Below, piece by piece: positions 10,401-20,700 of a DNA stretch of 64,000 nucleotides. Positions within the stretch are counted from its first letter, which is position 1. Each line of letters starts with the position of its first letter. Source of the DNA: Strigamia acuminata (Eukaryota; Arthropoda; Chilopoda; Geophilomorpha; Linotaeniidae); NCBI GenBank assembly GCA_949358305.1, contig OX442317.1:12342186-12406185 (forward strand). The letters are read 5' to 3'. The translations under genes were made by a program, and so were the position numbers. The notes beneath the pieces were generated by a model. The model worked only from the letters and a program-made list of their open reading frames with translations, ran no database searches and was not told the DNA's origin.

Positions 10401-12754
10401 GTTTCCCGGTCCTCCTTGATCACTGGATGGTGTGGAATAACATAAACTCCAGTTTTCTTGTATCTCTCTGCAAGAGGTACTACTTCCGCGTGCTCTTCCT
10501 TGACGTAGTCCCACATGGCTTTGTTATAACGTTCCTTGTGGTCGCGGTTAGTATCAATTCGCCTAAGCGTATGTGATAGTTGGTTCAGAGCCAACTCCCA
10601 GTTTGATTCCAAAGCCCCGATCTTATCGTTAAAGGGCAAGCAAACTTGGTAGCGACCATCCTCCATTCGCTTGTGCGACTTCTCAAAGCGATCTCGAACA
10701 AAATCTGAATCGCGTTCGCCAGCGGTAATCCCAACAGCCTCCAAACTCCAAAGCTTTTCCAAGTCACGGTCAGTCTTAATCTCACAGGTGTTGCAGCAAG
10801 AAACGTCACGCGAGCTCTCGGAGAAGACATCTGTCGACCCAGCGGCTCCTGACAACACCCACCCAAAAATGGTATTGACCAAACCCAAGCGGTTATCCAA
10901 CCGCTTCCGTCCGTCAAGGCAGATTTCCCACCAAACATCAACTCCAAGCAAGATATCAACATTGCCCGCAGTCGAGGGTAAGTCCTCAGCCAATTCGAAC
11001 CCCAAATCTTTAACTTTCTGAATGGTATCAGGGCTGGCTATCCCATACACATGCGGTAGGCTTCTTGCGCTTAAAGCCGTCACCTTGAGCTCTCTGGCTC
11101 CGTGTCTAGACTGAAGGAGTAGCTTGTAAACGTCGTAAGACGTCGATCCAGCATTATCCTCTTCATTGAGGCGTTGGGCTGTGGCTTCGATTGACCCACA
11201 ACTCTTCAACCGTATCCGGTCGGCTACACTCTTTAAAATGTAGGACCGATGGCTGCCCGGATCTAACATGCCACGGATCGTGTGCGAACCTCCCGACTTT
11301 GTTTTTAACTCCGCTGTGAATATCATCAACTGAAGTGTTGAGGAGATCGCCAAGGAAACGTTCGCGCTCACGTCCTTGGGCTTCTCTATCCCACCTCCAC
11401 TTCCTGTGTTCAATTTCCTGCAGATGGACGAATGATGTCGTCCGCCGCAAGTCCTGCAGCTGGTTTTAACCTGGCACCGCATTGCCCTGTGTCCTTCTTG
11501 CAGGCAATTGAAGCAAAGTCGGTTCTGTTGAATAATCGTGGTCTTCTCTGCCACGCTCATTTCTTTCCTACAGAAAGTGTTAGCATGACCTTCTTTGCAA
11601 AAAATGCAAATTGCGCTTCCCACGGTCAGCTTTGGGCTAAAAGACTCTTTGGCTTTTTTGGACGTAGCGCAGGTGGACATCGTGCCCTTGCGTTGATCCT
11701 TATCCTTGTCGGAACTTCCAGACTTGTCTTTCTTAGTTGCAAAACCTCCTGCCCCCATGACATCTTCCATCTGCTCCAAGAGCTGAACTTCAGCAGCAAA
11801 GAAATTCAAGATTGTCACTAAATTTGAGGTCTTAGCCCCTTGCTGCTGGTAAAACCTCATCACCATGGCAGGTGGAAATTTCCTCAGCACGTCGGGTGCC
11901 AGAAGCAGACCAGCAGTCTGTACTGGAACGCTCAACTGCTCCAGCAAGCGGATAGCAGTGGACACCTTGGTCAACTGTGTACGAACAGCTTTGACCGGAT
12001 GCAATTCCGTAACCTGTTTCATATCCCTTATGGACTTGACCAATGCCACTCTCTGGGCTTCATCGTCCCCGTAGGAACGTTCCAACTCTTCTCTTGCCAA
12101 ATTGTAATTACCGTCCACTAAAGGGAATGCAGAGATCAGCATGGCAGCTTCTCCCGTGCACAGCGACTGCAAGTATTGCAACTTCTCAATTTCTGATAAA
12201 TCAGGGTTGCTGTGAACAGCAGAATCAAAGCTGCTTAGGAAGGGACGAAATGTCGTCACATCTCCATTGAATTTCCGCATTTCCAACTTAGGAAGCTTTG
12301 CATTATTATGCCTTCTTGTCGATTGCGACAAGGTCTGGTTCAAAATCGAACTCTGAGACGTACTGGTCGTCAACGCTGAAGCATTTGCTGGATTTGCTGA
12401 CCAATGCGTCACGAACTTCTTTGACATTCGGGTTCTGTGCTTAAGAACCGAAATCGGTGTCTCTAACTCTTCGATTTCCCTTAGATTTGCCAAGTACTGA
12501 TCTCTTGTCAGGTTGGGCTGCATCGTGTTCAGGTCGTTTATCATTCTCATCATCTGTTCATCTGCAGCCATTTCTACAGCTTCCAGCTCGCCGGTATCTT
12601 TTAGTGTCAAGGACCTTCTCAAAAGCGCGTCCAAAGAGATCCCCAAAGTCGTGAACCTCCCAGACAACACGTCCATTTCTTCCGGCGGTTGTTGCTCAAC
12701 CGTTGTTGGCGTTGTTCTCCCTGAACCTGACCTTGATCCACCTCCTGTAGCCAT
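7478..12754 (-). CDS. BEL-A copy 1 Gag-Pol polyprotein (1758 aa)
   Basis: One uninterrupted frame encodes all proteins needed for reverse transcription and integration. Residues about 150-330 are the BEL/Pao Gag (DUF1759-like). Three zinc knuckles follow: C383-C386-H390-C395, C414-C417-H422-C427 and C433-C436-H440-C445. The aspartic protease (DUF1758-like) has D498-P-G-S where many aspartic proteases have D-S/T-G. Reverse transcriptase spans about 760-1000, with D835 and the Y-M-D-D box (D924, D925). RNase H has D1098, E1138, D1170 and D1216. Integrase has an HHCC finger (H1395, H1400, C1430, C1433) and a D1465, D1527, E1577 catalytic triad. A DUF5641-type C-terminus fills about 1660-1755. 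The start was chosen as the first Met of the frame, in a favourable context (ACATGG), 743 nt after the 5' LTR. No env-like frame follows. The protein is identical to that of copy 2. Confidence 0.95.
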   Translation of the reverse strand: MATGGGSRSGSGRTTPTTVEQQPPEEMDVLSGRFTTLGISLDALLRRSLTLKDTGELEAVEMAADEQMMRMINDLNTMQPNLTRDQYLANLREIEELETPISVLKHRTRMSKKFVTHWSANPANASALTTSTSQSSILNQTLSQSTRRHNNAKLPKLEMRKFNGDVTTFRPFLSSFDSAVHSNPDLSEIEKLQYLQSLCTGEAAMLISAFPLVDGNYNLAREELERSYGDDEAQRVALVKSIRDMKQVTELHPVKAVRTQLTKVSTAIRLLEQLSVPVQTAGLLLAPDVLRKFPPAMVMRFYQQQGAKTSNLVTILNFFAAEVQLLEQMEDVMGAGGFATKKDKSGSSDKDKDQRKGTMSTCATSKKAKESFSPKLTVGSAICIFCKEGHANTFCRKEMSVAEKTTIIQQNRLCFNCLQEGHRAMRCQVKTSCRTCGGRHHSSICRKLNTGSGGGIEKPKDVSANVSLAISSTLQLMIFTAELKTKSGGSHTIRGMLDPGSHRSYILKSVADRIRLKSCGSIEATAQRLNEEDNAGSTSYDVYKLLLQSRHGARELKVTALSARSLPHVYGIASPDTIQKVKDLGFELAEDLPSTAGNVDILLGVDVWWEICLDGRKRLDNRLGLVNTIFGWVLSGAAGSTDVFSESSRDVSCCNTCEIKTDRDLEKLWSLEAVGITAGERDSDFVRDRFEKSHKRMEDGRYQVCLPFNDKIGALESNWELALNQLSHTLRRIDTNRDHKERYNKAMWDYVKEEHAEVVPLAERYKKTGVYVIPHHPVIKEDRETTKFRVVFNASSAKKGLPSLNDCLYPGPSLNPDIVPVMIRFRLFCVVAIADIKQAFLQVLINPDHCDFLRFLWVSEEYFQEGYSWQNLWDHLVVLRMIVVPFGVNSSPFLLCAVIRAQGRLYLVLFPKEADALDKGIYMDDLTSGADGTQETVGHCVNLRRILDEGKMPLVKWAASKAEVFDALKDKDFHMRADKFEDLGVVKMLGILWSVQDDTLMFRIPTGVEIPQSRRGILSLLASVFDPLGLIAPVILRMKLLLQSMWGRDIRWDDIISEENREIVAKWYADLQRLTEARVKRWMGTYSGQEMDIDVFCDASPQAYGCAIYVRAASGATQLLLSKSRIAPTTKLTLPRLELTATVVGVRMVEYILEDFLPGYPIGKIRYYSDSMVALGWLKSDKNRWKPYVSNRVAEVLEKSSPSQWAYVPTDRNPADVLTRPCEAKNLLANRLWWDGPGQLEDLVDEPEDVDLPMEEAKKEKVALVASDGEAHMCEVFKRFSSFNRLVRVFALMRRWLPFFARGRDLEVLEIEVAEERVIRLAQVLSFPDERQAAMLKEKVAKGSILKNFDIFLDERDLLRLRSRLGKSALPFDEAFPIILHPDSWVTRLIIKKVHLQLLHGELSETFYRLRDKYWIVRGRRTVKAVIRSCLVCKRERLERNNPATGDPPMERVTPAAPFQHTGIDHLGPLTVKHKEKRRKVYILLFTCLVTRAIHLEVSENLSVEKFLLAFRRFGARFGYPAKVFSDNSKTFERGSQEIQSWGKLLTKDGIRTLLSEKRVVWSFIPPLSPWAGGAWERLVRSVKDKLRKMLLRRTVDLETLQTLAAEIGSVLNSRPLSYVHEEVDGGRILSPENFLTGGMPKWVINRPLHAIQKKDLRRLDRKRRLFIWEFWRIWRESYLKQLRNFHEVKGDSRFKNPEVNQIVLLEKVGCNPYFWPLARVIEVLPGEDGFVRVVRVVTANGKEYRRSVKHVRALELD

Positions 12755-13497
12755 GTCAAACCTGGAATGGCAGAAAGTGAAGACAATCAGTCAGTCAAAA
12801 ACCAAAGACACACAACTCTAAACACAGGTGATATTTGGACAAACAATGACCAAATACACTAACTGCTCAACTAAACCGCTAGTGATCTGAATGATATACA
12901 GACAGACTCACTGTAAACTCTATGCTACTAAAGATCTGAGTGGCGCAACACCCAGTCTCTAATTCCTATAGTAGACTAATTCCTGTTAACTGCTAAACTC
13001 TCTAAACTCCTAAGGATTTGAGTGATGCAACACCCAAAAACTCTAAGCTGTCAAGCAGACCCTTTTAACTACTAGGCTATCTAATTCTCCCCTGCCTAAG
13101 CAGTTATAGTGGAGAAAAACTTAAACTTTAACTTAAACACGAAAATGCACACTTCCCCTCCCCCCAGAAGGGACACATCAAAAAACCCAAAAAACAGCCC
13201 ACCAAAAAACACTTTAAAAACTAAAACTGTTCTTCTTCTTTCAGGCTGTAGCTGTTCAACTTGCACATTGCGTTGTGTTTGACTTGGCAGACTCAGGACG
13301 TCAATGGCCGCTCTCACGTGACTCTCTGGCGTGCGCACTTGATGCCGGTCGCTCACGGAACCAGCCGTACAAACAAACCAACTGGCACGCACCAAACCAC
13401 TTGAATCACTTGCTGAACGTCCGAATGACCTCTTTTTCATGCGCGCTGTACACACGCGCATGAAATCCTGGAATCACGGTACCAAAAAACAGCTCCC
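12755..13497 (-). other. BEL-A copy 1 untranslated leader
   Basis: A 743-nt noncoding stretch between the 5' LTR and the Gag start. It contains the primer-binding site near the LTR, and a degenerate duplication around 12937-13060 (GAGTGGCGCAACACCC and GAGTGATGCAACACCC). About 410 bp next to the LTR (from ~13085) is conserved at 48395-48807 in the non-autonomous element, which suggests it carries the cis signals for priming and packaging. Frames seen here on either strand look like chance frames. Confidence 0.7.
13467..13484 (-). promoter_or_regulatory. BEL-A primer-binding site, tRNA-His-like, displaced from the LTR
   Basis: The sense strand reads TGGTACCGTGATTCCAGG. It begins with TGG, the complement of a tRNA CCA end, and resembles the complement of the 3' end of animal tRNA-His (from memory TGGTGCCGTGACCAGG), with one mismatch and a 2-nt insertion. 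It lies 13 nt downstream of the LTR end (spacer 13485-13497) rather than the usual 0-3 nt. The same site is at 23714-23731 in copy 2 and 48777-48794 in the non-autonomous element. Confidence 0.45.
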
Positions 13498-15072
13498 TGT
13501 AGCAAACAACCTTGGATCTCACAGGGGAGGACTGGCGAATTGGTCACCAAACTCTGGAAACCGCCCGAGACTGTATAGTGGTTGATGAGACAAGCTGAAA
13601 TCCTTTCTCTGAGCCCAAACCTAACTTGAAGAAGGATTAGGCCTGACTGCATGAAACTAGGCCTAACTGCATTTAGATGAAGTGATTGGCAAAACCTCTT
13701 TAGCTGCTGGGTAGAAATTCTGTGCTCCCAGGGAGGAGGAGAGCAGGCAAAGCTCTCTACTCACAAGTCATCCTGTTTATTGAAGTAAAATAAACCCAGG
13801 AATAATTTATCCAAAGAAGGAGGAAAAACATCAACTGGTTTTTAATACTTAACAACTGATAACAACTGTTGCTTCTTTAGCAACCACACAACAACTGGTC
13901 ACCTGCTTACAATAAATATCAGTGACCAAACAATACAGATTTGCATAATAACAATAGTGCCAACAAGGTTTCCGTATTTCTACAACAGATGTCAAACTTA
14001 ACATAAGTAAAGGCAAAACTTAACCTAACACCTTGATAACATTATGACCTGTGCAAACAGCACTTCACTTAAACTTAACAGATAATTCAAAGGCTAAAAC
14101 TAACATTAGTTACATTCAAAAACACAATGCTTAGCCCAAACCCAATCACCACCAACAGAGGGCGCAACGTGTCACAGTTTTAACCCCTTTACAACCATGC
14201 AATAACAAAGGTAAAAGCTTAGATTAATAACTCTTAATATTGGTAATTTATACAAACAATAACTAGTATATATTCCCTATGTCCAGGTTTCATTAAAACC
14301 CCAAACTAAACAATAACAGGGCACCAGTGCAGCACCAAATCCAAGATGGCGACCATGCAACTGTTAAAATGACGTGAATGGAGCCAGACAAGGTCGCGAG
14401 CGACTCACAGGCCTTCTCAACTATGGATCTGCGTCCTAGAACGGTCAGTACAACTTTCCCAGTGCTTGGACATTGAAACCCGACCGATTCAACTCTTTTG
14501 CAGAACCCACACGACCACGAGAGGCGTCGCAAGGCGTGCGCTCACGCCCGACGCTCGCAAACGCTCACAAATGATGTCCAACGTCCATCCAGCGACCCAG
14601 GACACCTGTGGAGTTCCTTAAACACCAATACAAGTTAGTATAAATTAAATTACAAGTAAAACAAGCACCAAAACTGCAATTGTGCTTATTTCAAGTTCTT
14701 CCCGTCTCCCAGTTCACTTGCGTTATGGCGACCATCTTGCCGATGCACGCCTATCTCCTTCGCAAGTGAACTGGAAACAGGAAAGAACTTACAAATACTA
14801 GAAACAACATCTAAAAGTGAAAAAGACACATAAAACAATTACAAAAAGACTAAAAACACAACTTTCAAACATTCCAGGTGTGGCAGGCGAAGTGGCAACC
14901 CCCTAGAACTTCCAGGATCGTGTCAACAAAGCAGCAAACCAACTGGACATGTCAGATATGTGTAAAAAATCTATTCAAACTTGACAACAAAATTAAAAAG
15001 CCCTTTCTTTCCTTTAGGAGATAAACAACGTGAAATCTCCAGATCTTTTTTGTTGCGTTCTTGCTCGCAACA
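13498..15072 (-). repeat. BEL-A copy 1, 5' LTR (1575 bp)
   Basis: This is the transcription-starting LTR of the minus-strand element. Length and sequence match 5851-7425 by eye. It contains the YY1-like motif at 14335-14354 and the second ATGGCGACCAT dyad near 14725. It is followed by ACTT, the target duplication, and by the rest of the interrupted satellite monomer. Confidence 0.95.
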
Positions 15073-16097
15073 ACTTAGCACAAACACCACAAACCAATGT
15101 CTCTGAATGTTCTGAAATAGTGTTTAAACCTTAGTAGAAGGCTTCAATGTAAGTTTTAGCAACATCCAAGCAATGATTTGGGAGAATAGACTTTTGATCT
15201 CATCACAGTTGACTTAGCACAAACACCACAAGACCAATGTCTCTGAATGTTCTGAAATAGTGTTTAAACTTTAGTAGAAAGCTTTAATGTAAGTTTTAGC
15301 AACATCCAAGCAATGATTTGAAAGAATAAACTTTTGATCTCATTTGACATCACAGTTGACTTAGCACAAACATCACAAGACCAATGTCTCTGAATGTTCT
15401 GAAATAGTGTTTAAACCTTAGTAGAAGGCTTCAATGTAAGTTTTAGCAACATCCAAGCAATGATTTGGAAGAATAAACTTTTGATCCCATTTGACATCAC
15501 AGTTGACTTAGCACAAACATCACAAGACCAATGTCTCTGAATGTTCTGAAATAGTGTTTAAACCTTAGTAGAAGGCTTCAATGTAAGTTTTAGCAACAGC
15601 CAAGCAATGATTTGGAAGAATAAACTTTTGATCCCATTTGACATCACAGTTGACTTAGCACAAACATCACAAGACCAATGTTTCTGAATGTTCTGAAATA
15701 GTGTTTAAACCTTAGTAGAAGGCTTCAATGTAAGTTTTAGCAACATCCAAGCAATGATTTGGAAGAATAAACTTTTGATCCCATTTGACATCACAGTTGA
15801 CTTAGCACAAACATCACAAGACCAATGTTTCTGAATGTTCTGAAATAGTGTTTAAACCTTAGTAGAAAGCTTCAATGTAAGTTTTAGCAACATCCAAGCA
15901 ATAATTTGAAAGAATAAACTTTTGATCTCATTTGACGTCACAGTTGACTTAGCACAAACACCACAAGACCAATGTCTCTGAATGTTTAGAAATAGTGTTT
16001 AAACCTTAGTAGAAGGCTTCAATGTAAGTGTTAGCAACATCCAAGCAATAATTTGAAAGAATAAACTTTTGATCTCATTTGACATCACAGTTAACTT
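15073..16097 (+). repeat. Satellite array 2, between the two BEL-A copies
   Basis: 1025 bp: the tail of the interrupted monomer, six whole monomers, and the head of the next interrupted monomer ending CAGTTAACTT. The last five monomers (two GATCCC types, AACAGCC, GTTTAG, GTGTTAGC) are in the same order as those left of copy 1. The first joined monomer (GGGAGAATAGAC, ACACCACAAGACC, CTTTAG) is not the one found right of copy 2, where a GTTTTG monomer follows. The junction of the duplication therefore lies near 15100-15280. Confidence 0.95.
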
Positions 16098-17672
16098 TGT
16101 AGCAAACAACCTTGGATCTCACAGGGGAGGACTGGCGAATTGGTCACCAAACTCTGGAAACCGCCCGAGACTGTATAGTGGTTGATGAGACAAGCTGAAA
16201 TCCTTTCTCTGAGCCCAAACCTAACTTGAAGAAGGATTAGGCCTGACTGCATGAAACTAGGCCTAACTGCATTTAGATGAAGTGATTGGCAAAACCTCTT
16301 TAGCTGCTGGGTAGAAATTCTGTGCTCCCAGGGAGGAGGAGAGCAGGCAAAGCTCTCTACTCACAAGTCATCCTGTTTATTGAAGTAAAATAAACCCAGG
16401 AATAATTTATCCAAAGAAGGAGGAAAAACATCAACTGGTTTTTAATACTTAACAACTGATAACAACTGTTGCTTCTTTAGCAACCACACAACAACTGGTC
16501 ACCTGCTTACAATAAATATCAGTGACCAAACAATACAGATTTGCATAATAACAATAGTGCCAACAAGGTTTCCGTATTTCTACAACAGATGTCAAACTTA
16601 ACATAAGTAAAGGCAAAACTTAACCTAACACCTTGATAACATTATGACCTGTGCAAACAGCACTTCACTTAAACTTAACAGATAATTCAAAGGCTAAAAC
16701 TAACATTAGTTACATTCAAAAACACAATGCTTAGCCCAAACCCAATCACCACCAACAGAGGGCGCAACGTGTCACAGTTTTAACCCCTTTACAACCATGC
16801 AATAACAAAGGTAAAAGCTTAGATTAATAACTCTTAATATTGGTAATTTATACAAACAATAACTAGTATATATTCCCTATGTCCAGGTTTCATTAAAACC
16901 CCAAACTAAACAATAACAGGGCACCAGTGCAGCACCAAATCCAAGATGGCGACCATGCAACTGTTAAAATGACGTGAATGGAGCCAGACAAGGTCGCGAG
17001 CGACTCACAGGCCTTCTCAACTATGGATCTGCGTCCTAGAACGGTCAGTACAACTTTCCCAGTGCTTGGACATTGAAACCCGACCGATTCAACTCTTTTG
17101 CAGAACCCACACGACCACGAGAGGCGTCGCAAGGCGTGCGCTCACGCCCGACGCTCGCAAACGCTCACAAATGATGTCCAACGTCCATCCAGCGACCCAG
17201 GACACCTGTGGAGTTCCTTAAACACCAATACAAGTTAGTATAAATTAAATTACAAGTAAAACAAGCACCAAAACTGCAATTGTGCTTATTTCAAGTTCTT
17301 CCCGTCTCCCAGTTCACTTGCGTTATGGCGACCATCTTGCCGATGCACGCCTATCTCCTTCGCAAGTGAACTGGAAACAGGAAAGAACTTACAAATACTA
17401 GAAACAACATCTAAAAGTGAAAAAGACACATAAAACAATTACAAAAAGACTAAAAACACAACTTTCAAACATTCCAGGTGTGGCAGGCGAAGTGGCAACC
17501 CCCTAGAACTTCCAGGATCGTGTCAACAAAGCAGCAAACCAACTGGACATGTCAGATATGTGTAAAAAATCTATTCAAACTTGACAACAAAATTAAAAAG
17601 CCCTTTCTTTCCTTTAGGAGATAAACAACGTGAAATCTCCAGATCTTTTTTGTTGCGTTCTTGCTCGCAACA
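16098..17672 (-). repeat. BEL-A copy 2, 3' LTR (1575 bp)
   Basis: Same length and ends as the other BEL-A LTRs. The 20-bp YY1-like motif is at 16935-16954. No difference from 5851-7425 was noticed by eye. Confidence 0.95.
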
Positions 17673-17724
17673 TCGCTGCCAGCCGAAAAAGAAGCGGACA
17701 GCCGGCCTAAGCAACTCGACCACG

Positions 17725-20700
17725 CTAGTCTAGCTCCAAAGCCCTCACGTGTTTGACCGAGCGTCGGTATTCCTTCCCATTGGCTGTAACCACTCTCACG
17801 ACGCGCACAAAACCATCTTCGCCTGGTAGGACCTCGATGACCCGTGCCAGCGGCCAGAAGTACGGATTGCAGCCGACCTTTTCCAGCAATACTATCTGGT
17901 TGACCTCCGGATTCTTGAAACGTGAGTCACCCTTAACTTCATGAAAATTTCTTAGTTGTTTCAGGTAACTCTCGCGCCAAATCCGCCAGAACTCCCAAAT
18001 GAAAAGTCGTCTCTTTCTATCCAATCGCCGTAGGTCTTTCTTCTGTATTGCGTGCAGCGGACGGTTGATTACCCACTTGGGCATTCCTCCAGTGAGGAAA
18101 TTCTCAGGACTGAGAATTCTCCCGCCGTCAACCTCCTCATGCACGTAGGACAGTGGCCTTGAGTTAAGCACGGAACCTATCTCGGCGGCTAGCGTCTGGA
18201 GCGTCTCCAAATCCACGGTCCTGCGCAGCAGCATCTTACGCAATTTATCTTTCACCGACCGCACAAGCCTCTCCCAGGCTCCTCCGGCCCATGGTGACAA
18301 TGGTGGAATGAACGACCAAACCACTCTCTTCTCCGAAAGGAGCGTCCGGATCCCATCCTTGGTCAGCAATTTACCCCACGACTGTATCTCCTGGCTTCCT
18401 CGCTCGAAAGTTTTGGAGTTGTCGGAGAACACTTTCGCCGGGTACCCAAATCTGGCGCCGAAACGCCGGAAGGCCAGAAGGAACTTTTCCACCGAAAGGT
18501 TTTCAGAGACTTCCAAATGGATCGCTCGCGTTACCAGGCAGGTAAACAACAGAATATAGACTTTTCTTCTTTTCTCTTTATGCTTGACTGTGAGAGGGCC
18601 GAGGTGGTCAATTCCTGTATGCTGGAACGGGGCTGCCGGCGTGACGCGCTCCATAGGAGGGTCACCAGTGGCTGGGTTATTGCGTTCCAACCGCTCTCGT
18701 TTGCAGACCAAGCAACTCCGGATCACAGCCTTGACCGTTCGGCGTCCTCTTACAATCCAATACTTGTCTCTCAACCGGTAAAACGTCTCACTTAGCTCAC
18801 CATGCAGGAGCTGTAAGTGGACCTTCTTGATGATTAGTCTTGTTACCCAACTATCCGGGTGTAAAATGATGGGAAATGCCTCGTCGAAGGGAAGCGCTGA
18901 CTTCCCTAGACGGCTCCTTAGTCTTAGTAAATCTCTCTCATCCAGAAAAATGTCGAAATTTTTCAGGATAGAGCCCTTTGCCACTTTCTCTTTCAACATT
19001 GCGGCTTGTCTTTCGTCTGGAAAACTCAAGACCTGAGCCAAGCGGATGACTCTTTCCTCGGCAACTTCTATCTCGAGAACCTCGAGGTCCCTCCCGCGGG
19101 CGAAAAAAGGAAGCCAGCGCCGCATGAGCGCGAAAACTCGCACGAGGCGATTAAAACTACTAAATCGCTTGAAAACCTCGCACATATGCGCTTCTCCATC
19201 TGACGCAACCAAAGCTACCTTTTCCTTTTTTGCCTCTTCCATTGGGAGGTCAACGTCCTCAGGTTCGTCAACGAGGTCTTCCAACTGACCGGGCCCGTCC
19301 CACCAGAGACGGTTGGCCAAAAGGTTCTTTGCCTCGCATGGGCGTGTCAATACGTCCGCCGGATTTCGATCCGTCGGAACGTATGCCCACTGACTCGGAC
19401 TTGACTTCTCAAGAACTTCTGCCACTCTGTTGGAGACATATGGCTTCCACCTGTTCTTATCAGACTTCAACCACCCGAGCGCGACCATTGAGTCCGAATA
19501 ATACCTTATCTTCCCAATCGGATAACCCGGTAAGAAATCTTCTAGGATGTACTCCACCATCCGGACTCCAACAACCGTTGCTGTCAATTCTAGGCGTGGT
19601 AAAGTCAACTTAGTGGTGGGGGCAATTCTGCTTTTACTCAAGAGCAGTTGGGTTGCGCCCGACGCAGCTCGAACGTAGATGGCGCACCCGTACGCCTGTG
19701 GACTTGCGTCGCAAAAAACGTCAATGTCCATCTCTTGGCCCGAGTACGTCCCCATCCAACGCTTCACCCGGGCTTCGGTGAGGCGCTGAAGATCGGCGTA
19801 CCATTTGGCCACTATCTCTCGGTTCTCTTCTGAGATAATGTCGTCCCATCTGATGTCGCGACCCCACATACTCTGCAAGAGTAGCTTCATCCTCAAAATG
19901 ACCGGAGCTATCAATCCCAAGGGGTCGAAGACTGATGCCAATAATGACAGAATGCCCCTCCTTGACTGGGGAATCTCAACACCGGTTGGGATCCTGAACA
20001 TTAGCGTATCATCTTGGACGCTCCAAAGGATGCCCAGCATCTTGACAACTCCTAGATCTTCAAACTTGTCTGCACGCATGTGGAAATCCTTGTCTTTGAG
20101 TGCATCGAAGACTTCTGCCTTTGATGCTGCCCACTTGACGAGAGGCATCTTTCCCTCGTCAAGGATCCTGCGTAGATTGACACAGTGCCCAACTGTCTCT
20201 TGGGTTCCATCGGCACCGGACGTCAAGTCGTCCATGTAGATGCCCTTATCAAGGGCATCTGCCTCTTTGGGGAAAAGCACCAAATACAATCGCCCTTGTG
20301 CGCGGATGACAGCGCACAACAAGAATGGCGACGAATTCACCCCGAATGGTACGACTATCATTCTTAAAACGACCAGATGATCCCACAAATTCTGCCAAGA
20401 ATATCCTTCTTGGAAGTATTCTTCTGAAACCCAAAGGAATCGCAAAAAATCGCAATGGTCAGGATTAATCAGCACTTGCAGGAAAGCCTGCTTGATGTCG
20501 GCTATCGCCACTACACAAAAAAGGCGAAAACGGATCATAACTGGGACAATATCCGGATTTAAAGAAGGGCCAGGATACAGACAGTCGTTCAGCGAAGGTA
20601 GCCCCTTCTTCGCCGACGACGCGTTGAAAACGACCCGGAACTTGGTCGTTTCCCGGTCCTCCTTGATCACTGGATGGTGTGGAATAACATAAACTCCAGT

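Larger units (their letters stand above)
5851..15072 (-). mobile_element. BEL-A copy 1: full-length BEL/Pao LTR retrotransposon
   Basis: The element is 9222 bp and reads on the minus strand: 5' LTR 13498-15072, leader 12755-13497, single Gag-Pol frame 12754-7478, 52-bp spacer, 3' LTR 5851-7425. The LTRs are 1575 bp and I saw no difference between them by eye, so insertion was recent. They have TG...CA ends. The 4-bp target duplication ACTT (5847-5850 and 15073-15076) restores the satellite word GTTAACTTAGCAC when the element is removed. All enzymatic domains are present without stops, so it looks autonomous. Order of domains (RT, RNase H, integrase) and the Gag type place it in BEL/Pao rather than Gypsy or Copia. 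Confidence 0.95.

Noticed and set aside
13096-13461. 121-codon minus-strand frame in the BEL-A leader (130 codons at 48379-48771 in the LARD-like element)
   Set aside because: It covers the primer-binding site and contains low-complexity Phe/Lys runs. Conservation is explained by the leader's cis role.
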